From assembly GCA_963422465.1 (NCBI GenBank), contig OY730174.1, forward strand, positions 2,170,001-2,234,000: a stretch of 64,000 nt of DNA, written 5' to 3'. The DNA is from Lichina pygmaea (taxonomy: Eukaryota > Ascomycota > Lichinomycetes > Lichinales > Lichinaceae). The notes under the pieces were generated by a model. That model was not told the DNA's origin. It was given only the letters and a program-made list of their open reading frames with translations, and searched no databases. Shown in pieces: positions 27,338 to 36,638 of the stretch (within the stretch, counting starts at the first letter, position 1; each line of letters opens with the position of its first letter). The translations under genes and the position numbers were made by a program.

Positions 27338-28003
27338 ATTCCTACACCATTCTAAAGCTAGCTAAGCTAGATCATGCTGGGAGATCTGTAGAGAGATGGT
27401 AAGGAAGACCTCGGGATCATGTGCCGGTCACATTGGCTCCAGGGTGAAAAACTTCCGCTGCGGCCCCTAGGCGGGTGCCATCCGGTCGAGAGTCCATAAA
27501 ACAAGGTAGGTGACTGCAGTGCAGTCAAGCAGGAGGGAGTTGCTCCCTAGCCCAGGAGAATTGGGGAAGAAGATCTAGGTGGAGGAACCACGTCGTGAGG
27601 GCAGCGGCTGCCCGGGGGTCCGATGTCAGTCTCTTCGACAAGATGTCCGTTTATATTCCTTGGCATAGATGGACAAGTGGATGGATAGATGGATGGATGG
27701 ACGGATGGATGGATGGATTGATGGACGACAAGACACTCTTTTTCTAAACCGACGAATCCTCCTCCCCTCCCCTCCCCAGCAAGACATGCCGCCAACGTGA
27801 GCAGCGCGTTCCTCCCAGACGTGTCCCAATGGACGGAATAGTAGGTACAGATGAAAAGAAAGAGGGGAGAGGAAGGAAGGGCGGGAGGGTATGAGGGGTG
27901 GGGTGGTATCAGGGAGAAAGGTCTTGATTGGAGATGGCCGAGGAAAGGACGAGGATGGAAAGAGGATTACTTTCCCACGTGCCCTCCCACGTGCCCCAGC
28001 TCC

Positions 28004-28008
<5 letters not shown>

Positions 28009-28049
<41 letters not shown>
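28009..28049 (+). repeat. GA dinucleotide tract
   Basis: About 20 GA units just downstream of the 3' end of the X325-type gene on the minus strand. Confidence 0.95.
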
Positions 28050-28052
<3 letters not shown>

Positions 28053-28212
28053 CGATGGATCGACCCGCCCGTGAGCTCGGATGTATATTCAGATGCTGTG
28101 TGGGTGGCTAGAGAGGTCATGTCGGTAGGTAGGTAGGTAGGTGGTATATGGCCGAGGAGAGGAAGAGAAATGTAAGAGTGTGAGAGAAGAAAGTAAGACG
28201 GAGAGGCCGCCC

Positions 28213-28931
28213 TCATGGATGCAAGGCTGCGCCGAGAACGGCGACCGTTGCTATCAGGAGCGCCGTCCAGGTGGTCGATGCCGGCCCGGCCATCGACCGC
28301 GCGCCGGCCGAGCTTTGGGTCGACGTGAAGACGTCGGCAAAGCCGATGGTGGAGGAGTTGAAGCAGTTGGTCTCGTTGACCTCGGCGACCTCGGACGGGT
28401 CTGCGAAGGTGATGTCGACGCACTGCGTGACAAGTCTCGGGGTGAGCGCACGGCACATGCGACGAGCGGTCGAGGGCGCGGATCGAGCGCGACGACGACA
28501 GCACGCGGAGAGCGAGGCGACGGAGCGAGTACCGAGGCGGACGGAGCAGGGGAGAGGAACTCACGTTGAACAGAGCGGCGCCGTGGATGGCCGTCTCGAT
28601 GATCTGGATGGTCGCGTTGTCCCCGACCTCGACCGTCGCGTTCACGGGCAGCGGCACCTGCGGGAGACAGAACGTGCCCGGGTAGGGGTCCCGGGACGGG
28701 CCCAGGATCTGGAAGACGGGGAGCATGGGGAAGCTCATGTTCCGAGGCTCGTTGCCCAAGCCCATGTTAACGTAGAAGAAGGCGGTGTGGTGGCCGGTGA
28801 ACCAGCCCGGCTGGACGGCGACGGCCCCACCGTCGATCGGCCATTTCGTCCGGTTCTGCGAGAGGGGCATGCCACCGCCTGTCGCGCAGCTCGGGTCAGC
28901 GACGGGGCCGCCACCGGCGCATCGACGGAGC

Positions 28932-28983
<52 letters not shown>

Positions 28984-29201
28984 AGCGAGAGGGCCGCCAC
29001 GACGGGTGCAAGAGGGCGTGACGACGGCGGAGACGGGGGGAACGTACATGGATACATCCATTGCATGCCGTAGGGGAAGGTCTCGTTGTCGATCAGGTTG
29101 TTCCCTCGCCATCCCGGGTACGTGAGCACCGTGTGCGCCGCCACCAGACCCCAGCTCCAGCTCCACAGCAGAGCAAGCGACGGGATCGACGCGGTCTTCA
29201 T
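28213..29201 (-). CDS. Secreted X325-type (LPMO-like, copper-site) GPI protein
   Basis: Three exons on the minus strand: 29201-29048, 28878-28565 and 28422-28213; introns 169 and 142 bp; 225 residues. A signal peptide of about 22 residues ends in LVAA and is followed by His in HTVLTYPGWRGNNL, so the mature protein would start with His, the hallmark of the copper histidine-brace fold. The body has YPCGGMPLSQNRTKWP, the QPGWFTGHHTAFFYVNMG segment, NPYPG-like PYPGTFCLPQVPLP, HGAAL and CVDITFADP, with conserved Cys. The C-terminus is Ser/Ala-rich and hydrophobic, typical of a GPI-anchor signal. This matches the fungal X325 family, related to LPMOs but linked to copper handling (Cryptococcus Bim1) rather than polysaccharide oxidation. 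Copper binding is inferred from family. Intron 1 carries a long GAC repeat. Confidence 0.86.
28933..28982 (+). repeat. GAC trinucleotide repeat inside intron 1 of the X325-type gene
   Basis: About 16 GAC units lying within the 169-bp first intron (28879-29047). They account for nearly a third of the intron, which is longer than most in this window. Confidence 0.95.
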
Positions 29202-31691
29202 TGACGACGTCGCTGTCTCGATGCGCGGACAGAACTGTCTCCTCACGATTCGACCATGTATCTTCTTGTGCGTCGCCTAAGTCTGCGCCGGCCCTCGTTC
29301 CTGGTCGCAAGCCGCTCTCGGACGCCCTTCTGTCGCGCCTTCGGTGGCCAGACGAAAGCTGCGATGCCGATGCGGTCGATGATTCGAAGACGCTCCTCCG
29401 TCCTTGTCGAGTCGGTCGAGGGACGACGGATGGCTCGGGCAAGAGAGAGACGGAGAGGGGGAGAAGGTGCCGAGTGCGGGGGCGGACCAAGACACTCGTC
29501 CACCGTTTTCGTCGTAGGTACGTACGTACGTTGCTCCCTGCTGCCGATCGAGTACAGAGGTACTGCGCACGCCGCGTGAGCCCTTAAAGACAGGCCAGGG
29601 TCGCTGCTGATCTGGCGACTATGAAGAGCGCATTGACGGAGAGATCGGTGGGGGGGTGGTGACCGGGAACGGACCCGCGGCGGAGGCAGGGCGACCCAGA
29701 ACGTCCCATCTTGCATCGGGCATCTGCGCCCTCCAATATCTTGCCTCGCCCTCGTTCGCGCGCTGCCATCTCGGTCGGTTTACGGCGGTTCGCTCCATGT
29801 GTGATGGGTGGGTGGCGGTCCAACAAAAAGCACGGCTCCAGCCCTGGTCCAGTCGAGGGGCAAAGCCGGGGCCGTCACTCGCGAGCTTTCCCTGCCAGGT
29901 TGCGCGCCAGTGGTAGGTAGGTTCTGGCGCTGCCCATCCGGCCATTGGCCCATACCCTGCCGAGTCCGTGTGATGGCCCAGCATCTGCAGCTGGACGACC
30001 TAAGCTCCAACGGGGCAAGGCCGGTTTCTGTCCGCTCACCGGCTTACCTCGGAAGGCGTCGTCTTTTCTGGTCTCGGCTTGAGTCGGAGCTCGGTGCAAA
30101 GATTGTCCGTCCTGCGCACTCGTAGGCTTCTGCGGGGGCGGGAGCGGCGTCGAAGAGTCGAGGCAAGCGCACGGAAGTACTCACGTACGGAAGTACTCAC
30201 GTACGGAAGTACTCACGTACGGAAGTACTCACGTACGGAAGTACTCACGTACGGAAGTACTCACGTACGGAAGTACTCACGTACCGGACAGTACGTAAGC
30301 GGTGCTTGGTTGGCCCGGTTTCGCACGGTGCGAACGGTCATGCTCTGGCCTAGTCGTCTCTCACCGGTTCCGGCTGCGGCAGCGTGCGCAGGCTCCACGA
30401 TGTTCTCTGTAGGTACGTACCGTACTTCCGTACTTACGTACGTAACGTACGTATGTACTGTACGAGGCGTACGATACGTACGTCGTACGTCGTACGTCAT
30501 ACGGCACGAGCGGCGCGATGGGCATGAAACTGGCTTCAGCCTGTCGGACGGGCGCACGTCTCGAGCTTGTCGCGGACCAGAGTGCTGCTGGAATGCCCCA
30601 TCGTAGCGCCAAGACTGCGACCGAGATGTGCAACGGTCGGCTCCTGGGGCCCTCGGACAAGCTCTGCATAAAGGCGGTGGCGCTCGGCCTCTTGCTTCTT
30701 CGCCCCGCCGCCTCCCTCTTCCTTCCGGCTGCGTTCCTGGCGCTGGAATCGGTTCTACCGTGCTTTCTGGCCCCTCCCGAGACTGCTGTAAGCGCGCGGC
30801 GGACGGAAGTATGAGACTGCCGACCGGCCGCCGAAGCGACGTGATCGATCGTGGGCTCGGGCGCGTAAGGCTGTTGCACCGCGTGCCGAAACGGACCTTG
30901 AACGACCTTCCCCTCATCGAAAGCGTCGAGAGATCTCATTTCCCTGCACCGTCGCGATCGAGCGCCTGCGCTGTCGTGATGGGATTCGGTTACGAGCTCT
31001 GTGGGTCGCGACCGATGACGGCGCTGGACCGTCGCTGCTGTAGATATCTGACGGCGCTTGGCGATCCTTCCTGGCGGCATGCTGGTAGTGACCTCATGTG
31101 AGCATCCGCGACCACTTGCCGTTCCTACAGCACCCACATACGGCTTCCGTACGAGTACCTAGAATGTTGTGCGCCACCGTGACCGTTTCGAGAAGTGACG
31201 ACACACCGTACTTGAGCCGCATCTCCAACCTTTGTTTGTCCTTCCGCCTTACATCCAGGAAAGTCGATCGAAGTTGTGTGAAGAAGAGCGTGATGATTCA
31301 ATAGCCGTCGAGATTTCCAAGATCTGCTCTCCCTCTCGTTGATAGAACCTTGCGTTTGCTCTTGGAGAAGCCGTAGGACGAAGTGCTTCCGAGAGGCATC
31401 ACCAACGAGCTTCTGTGAGGACGTACGTACGTAGGAGGTAAGAAAGAAAGAGATTGAACGACGCCGGAATTATACCCGCTACCATATACCAGCCAGGGTG
31501 GTCGGCCAGGTCGTCTGGAGACGAAGTGTCTACGGATGAGCGCTCTCGTCATTGAGCTTATCGCGAGAGGGGGACTGAGCCCCGAGACATAGGCCTGGTC
31601 TGCAGATGATCTGGTCGGGTTGGTGGTAAGCGTCACGTGAAAGGACTGCGGCGGAGAGATGACTGAGCATGTCGTGTGGATATAGCACAGC
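29202..31691. other. Divergent intergenic region, GTAC-rich
   Basis: Separates the X325-type gene (minus) from the SRR1-like gene (plus), about 2.5 kb between divergent starts. Frames up to about 250 codons exist on both strands but none has a recognisable domain, and they overlap repeats. The stretch contains the 16-bp tandem array at 30171-30282 and a dense GTAC patch at about 30408-30505. Confidence 0.6.
30171..30282 (+). repeat. Seven-copy 16-bp tandem array
   Basis: Seven perfect copies of ACGGAAGTACTCACGT in tandem. Each unit has two GTAC words spaced 8 bp apart (one spans the unit boundary). The array is followed after about 125 bp by a non-tandem patch of the same words. It could be a protein-binding array or a simple minisatellite; the sequence does not decide. 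Confidence 0.97.
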
Positions 31692-32722
31692 ATGCCTCCC
31701 ACATCTCGCAAGACAAAGTTGACCAAGACTCGCAACGGACGTGTCGAGATCGAGCATGCCGACGGATGGACCACCGTCACGACCACCCGTGCGCGCCACC
31801 GGCCGCCGGCGACGAGGACCGGCCCCGCCGATGCCGCGGCCAGGCCGTCCCCCGAGGCGGCCGTCGCGTCCGAGGACGTTCGTTCGGTGGAGGACCTCGA
31901 TGCGGACCATCTCCGCTACCGCGCAGCCTGGGAAGCGTCCGAATGCCGCCGGAGGCTCGAACTGACGCTGTGTCGCCCGTCGACGAGTCCGCCGCCGACC
32001 AGATTGGACCGCTGCGTCTGCTTGGGACTCGGGAGTCTTGCGTCGACGTCTCACGGGAAGAATTCTCTCTACCAGCTTGCCTGCCTGCTGTCGGTCCTGG
32101 ACGTCATCGGTACCCGCTCCCGTCTTCCTTGTCCCGGCTGTGCTCGATGACGGTCTATTATTTCGAGGGTCCTCACGCTCGACCAGGCTTGCGGAACGGT
32201 GGCCCGGCCAAGGTGTACGCCCAGGATCCCTTGTTCACCGAGCTGGACGTGGCGTTCCTGGCATCCCTGGAGATCGTCGTCGTCGAGGCTCCGGCGGCGA
32301 CGGCTCTGGTCACGCCATCGACCTTCGTCTACGCCCCACACTGCGAGAGATGCTTCTTCTTGCCGGCAATGCAAGGTACGGATGCGGCCTTGATCATCTG
32401 CAACGCTTTGGAGAGCGTGGCCGACGGGTGCGTCGCGCATCTTCCAGACGCCGTCTATGATCATCCAGCCCAGATGACCATCTGACGGCTGCCTGGGCGA
32501 AACCCGACTGACTCGCGTCCGCGATGCCGCGTCTCTTCAAGGCTGTTGACGCACTCGGTACCGCCGGCGGAGGTCCAGGCGGCCAGAGACTTCCTGCGGG
32601 GTCGCGATGGCGTCGTCTTCCCGGCCTTTGAAGCCGACGAGTCCGTCTTCAACGATCTATGCATCTACACGACCGGTGCTTCTGACGGCAGCCGACGCGG
32701 AGTGCCAGACACGATCGGCTAG
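31692..32722 (+). CDS. SRR1-like domain protein
   Basis: Three exons: 31692-32109, 32187-32427 and 32542-32722; introns 77 and 114 bp, GT-AG and in phase; 279 residues. The start MPPTSRKTKLTKTRNGRVEI is basic. The SRR1-type domain shows as CLGLGSLASTSHGKNSLYQL, then after intron 1 YAQDPLFTELDVAFLASLEI and STFVYAPHCE, and after intron 2 VVFPAFEADESVFNDLCIY. These are the usual landmarks of the family containing Arabidopsis SRR1 and yeast Ber1. Proposed roles in other organisms include light/circadian signalling in plants and microtubule stability or stress in yeast; the biochemical activity is unknown. Intron 1 has no strong branch site, so that junction is somewhat less certain than the second. 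Confidence 0.85.
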
Positions 32723-35201
32723 ACTAGACGAGCCGAATGGCAGGTGCACTCGCACGTCTGTCGGCGATTGCGGCCAGCGAAAGGCTTGGACCATCACGGA
32801 CGGCACGAATGGACACGGACGGATGGTCTTGGAGGAGAAGGACCGTCCAACGGCTGCACAGCGATCGCGGGCCGTTCCCTGGCCCCATGTCAGTTCGCGC
32901 CACCGGCCGGCAGCATCGCAGCTCTCTCTCCGTCTCGTCGCCCCTTGCTACTGCTACCGTATCGACGGCGCGGTCATCCCCTACGTCGTTGGGTGCAACC
33001 ACTGTACGTATGTACGACGGCACTACGTACGGGTTGGCAGCCCATTGACAGACATGACAGGATCAGCGGGGGCAGGCAGTGTCAAGTCGGCTTGCTGTCT
33101 GTTGCGCGATGACGTGGTCTGTGCTCAGTAAAGTACGGTGCAGTAGAAAGAACGCTGCTATTCCTGGATCATCTTGGCCCACACATGTCGTCAAAGGTCT
33201 CAGGCTGCCCCCAGCAACGACCCATACAGTAGTGTAGGAGTACTCTGAGCTACTGGTACTGCAGAGTGGGGTTTGGCCGGGCCATACCGGTACGATACGT
33301 ACTCACGTGTGGACCTCGTATGAGTGGTGGCGTACCGGTCAGCTGACGGAGGCGGCCATGGCCGTTTCCCTGTCGGAGGATTCGTGTCACCCCGCTTGAA
33401 GCTATGTACTGTATGTAGCTCAGTGTGTGCATCGTCGGGAGGAAGGCCGATCACCGTCGGGTGCGCAGTCAGCCCAACTGCACACAAATGGTCCAAGACG
33501 CAGTAAGATACGCACTGACATCTCCGTTCCCACTAGTCTTTCGTCCGAGAGCTCGAGCCATCTTCACCGGCAGCCTTGAGCTGGGTTGGTTCACGGCAAT
33601 GAAGGGGGGATGTGGTAGCCAGGGAAGCACAGCCGGTGCATCGGGATGTCGGAAGGAAAGTGCTTGCTGCTATGGATTTGTATCTCGGAAGCAGCCAGCC
33701 GGGATCGTCTACTTTTACTCCGAGCCTGAGCCAGACGTGGTCGAGTCCAAGACCTGTCAGGCCCTCTTCTCTCGATGAGGTCTCCTGTCAGAAGGCCCAA
33801 CCGTCTTGGGCAAAAGACCCGACAGGCCTGATCAGGTGATCAGAACCGCCGTCGGCTGTAACATCTCCCTACTGTACTAAAAATAAAAGTACTCCGTACC
33901 ATGAGTCCCGGCCACGTACTGTAACATTACGGTCGCCCTCTGCTTTATCATGCATCGTCCCTCTCCCATCGACAACGCCGCGTAGAAGCTTGAGATGCGG
34001 TGACCTGACAGGAACTTGCTATCTTTTACCGTACTAGTTACCTGCCACAAGCGACAGACTCCAAAGGAGAAGAAAGAAAGAAACAGGACAGGGTGGGAGG
34101 AACACTCACCGGGTACGTACTGTACGTACTGTACGTACCTCGGAGGGGCAAGTCCGGCGGTGGTCCAGAGGGGAGCAAGACTGTTGATCGAAGCCCTGTG
34201 TGTACGAAGGTACTGGGGGGCCTACAAGTATACGGTACGAGGTGGGTGACGGATACAGTAGTACTACGAGTATCTGTAAGCTGAGAAACCAGCTACCATG
34301 TCAAAACACTGAGCCACCGACTCACCGTGGAACCTGGTGGATTTCTCGAGAATTGTGATAATGCGGCTCTGCGACCGATTCTCGCCTCTACGGTACGTAC
34401 TCCTGCAAAACGTTACTCACCAACCTCGAACGTATGTACTTACGTACGTAACGTACATACGTACTGTACTTCGTAGGCCTTGGTGGCTGGCTGACTAAGC
34501 GAAGTAGATACTGACTAAGCTGATTGGAGACTGGCTGACCACTGACTAAGCAGCCTGACTACCCGTAGTGACCACGTACTGATGATGCTGTCACTATCAC
34601 TATTCTTAAATGATGTGTAAGCCTGGCCGCGCGCGTCGGGAAAACAAAAACAGACAATTACTCCGGTAACCCCCCTCTATGCACGTATCTTACTTCGGAC
34701 AATTACTGCCGTACCCCCCGGTATGCAGATTCCTTACTTCGGTGCCCCCCCCCCGTGCTCCCCTCTTACTGTACTTCCATGCCCCCCCTTCGCTTAGCAT
34801 AAGTACTTCTAGCTCTGTGGCACTCCGTACAAGAACTAAGTACTACTACTAAACTTCTGGGCCATCACCCACCGACCGCCCAACTCCACACCACTCACAA
34901 AGTCCCCGAAAATACCGTTACCATACATGACATCGAAAATGAGATTTGGCTTGATAGACCTAGAGCCGGGCATTGGATGCGACTAGGAAAAAAATGCGAC
35001 CGAAGAATGTAGGCTGTGTGGTGCTCCCAGGACTTATGAAGCGCATACCTTGCTCGACTTGAAGAGATACCTAGGTTCATATGGTGTGGCTCGGCAAAGC
35101 ACATGTACTGATTTATGCGGGGCGGCATGGAAGTACGAGGGGGGCACCGAAGTAATATACGTGCCTAGTGGGGGGGTACCAAAAACCGCCATTCCCAGCT
35201 G
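32723..35201. other. 2.5-kb intergenic region left of the Mutator-like element
   Basis: No supported gene. GTAC words cluster near 33005-33030, 34113-34140 and 34432-34475. The word TGACTAAGC recurs several times between 34489 and 34555. A C-rich patch of about 34673-34790 contains near-repeats of TTACTTCGG followed by C runs. Confidence 0.55.
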
Positions 35202-36006
35202 GGGTGCCGTTATCACGACACCCACTTCTTTTAGCACGACACCCAAGGTTTTGTTAGCACAACACCCATCGTTAGCTTTGTTGACATGATAGTGTTGTTA
35301 ACACAACACCACCTTTTGGCATTGTTAGCATGACACCTTATATCTATAGTACGGTACATGTTTAGTTGTTAGCTAGAATATTCCTTTGCAGTCAACACAC
35401 CGTAATCCATCATTCTTTGAGCTTGTTGAGAGACAGGGAAGGGGAAGAGGAGGGGGACAGAGACATCAACAAGGACAAGGACAGGGAGGACCAGGCAGGG
35501 GCATCACAGCTCCAGCCATTGTCGGGGGGGACATCAGGGGAAGGAGGGGCATCATAGCTCCAGCCATTGTCGGGGGGACATCAGAGGAAGAAGAAGTATC
35601 ACAGCTCCAGCCATCATTGGGGGGAACATCAGAGAAAGGAGGGGCATCGCAGCTCCAGCCGTCATCGTGGCCAGGGGCAGGAACATCGTAGCTTCAGGCA
35701 TCGTCAGGCCAGACTTTGTCGGAGCCAGAGATATCGTGAGGTTGAAATTGACTTGGCCTTACCAGTGCTGTGGTCTTCTGTGCTGTGCCTTCTCATTGAC
35801 TGGATAGAATCTGTAGAGTATCTTAGCCGGCGACCATGCCAAGGATCTAGGAGAGGTGTCATGCTAACAACGCTAAAATGTGGTGTTGTGTTAACGACAC
35901 TAAAAACTTAGATGGGTGTCATGTTAACAAAGCTAACGATAGGTGTTATGCTAACAAAATCTTGGGTGCCGTGCTAAAAGAAGTGGGTGTCGTGACCACA
36001 ACACCC
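35202..36006. mobile_element. Non-autonomous Mutator-like DNA element with long terminal inverted repeats
   Basis: Left inverted repeat about 35202-35338 and right inverted repeat about 35854-36006. Read in opposite orientation they align nearly end to end, differing by roughly a dozen substitutions, nearly all transitions, plus one indel of about 17 bp. The flanks carry a 10-bp near-identical direct repeat: TTCCCAGCTG at 35192-35201 and TTCCCGGCTG at 36007-36016, a likely target-site duplication. Long inverted repeats with 9-10 bp duplications are the mark of the Mutator-like superfamily. The 515-bp interior encodes no transposase; it holds a 48-bp tandem repeat. Each inverted repeat is itself built of GGTGTYRTGYTAAC-like subrepeats every 20-35 bp. 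Foldback element is the alternative label. Confidence 0.82.
35501..35700 (+). repeat. 48-bp tandem repeats inside the Mutator-like element
   Basis: Copies begin at about 35501, 35549, 35596, 35644 and 35683, each starting RCATCRYAGCTCC-like and carrying GTCGGGGGGACATCAG-like sequence. The spacing of 48, 47, 48 and 39 bp and the lower identity of the last copy show decay. In one frame (about 35386-35691) they read as a 16-residue repeat with phrases such as APAIVGG, but there is no sign that it is a gene. Confidence 0.88.
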
Positions 36007-36016
36007 TTCCCGGCTG

Positions 36017-36638
36017 TCTCTTGCCAGAGCGACAATGTGCGTCGATCTTCTCCGGGTATTTTCTTTCTCTTCTGTTCCCCCCCTCCCTTTTTTTTTCCCT
36101 CCCCAGGAGCAAAGCGCCCAAAAGAAGAGATGGTAAAGGCTAGAAGGAGAGGAGTCATGATACCGGGAGACATGATGATACCACCACGAGACATACACCA
36201 GGATGAGACATGATAAATTACAGCAGGAACACATGAACAATACCGGTACAGGAAGACACGACCAAGAGCTCGATCTTGCACGAGAGAATTCGCCTGCACG
36301 AGAGAGAGAGATGTCCTGCAAGAGAGACTTTATTCTTTCGCATCGGATGTCTTGTGCACAAGACTCTTTTTACATGGTATAAGAATGTGAGAGACGAGAA
36401 GAGAAGAGGATTTCCCTGCACAAGAATCACGAGGACGAGACGTACAGTACCATGACAATCATTAAAGATCAAAGGTGCATTGTAGATAAAGATGCAGCGT
36501 GTCTTTGTGCCTCGTTCCATCATTTCTCCTCGTTGCCCCCCCCCTTCCAAGAAACCCTCCATACAAGATATAAAAACAACTAGAAAAACAGCTAGGAAAA
36601 CCATCAAAAAACTCCCGTCACAGTATTACTAAAGCAGT
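36017..36638. other. Short intergenic region
   Basis: Between the Mutator-like element and the 3' end of the glucanase gene. It contains T-rich and C-rich runs around 36085-36105 and no supported gene. Confidence 0.55.

Larger units (their letters stand above)
24353..28212. other. 3.9-kb gene-poor region
   Basis: No supported gene. From 24353 to about 24620 is GC-rich and presumably promoter for the large minus-strand gene. Around 24870-24930 and 25310-25325 GTAC words are dense. At about 25052-25084 there is a short GCCACCCGTG tandem. From 26600 to 26870 the plus strand is a degenerate series of TCTG/ATTCTAGA/GCTCTGTGCTC words. A 60-bp tandem duplication (27011-27130), a GATT run (27311-27337) and a GA run (28009-28049) complete the picture. 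Long frames near 27.6-28.2 kb are repeat-driven. Confidence 0.6.

Noticed and set aside
27626-29011. A 461-codon minus-strand frame
   Set aside because: It overlaps the X325-type exons in a different frame, depends on the GAC, GA and GGAT repeats, and has no domain.
30261-31137. Minus-strand frames of 218 and 258 codons
   Set aside because: Tyr/Val/Arg/Thr content comes from the GTAC repeats; no motif and they overlap each other.
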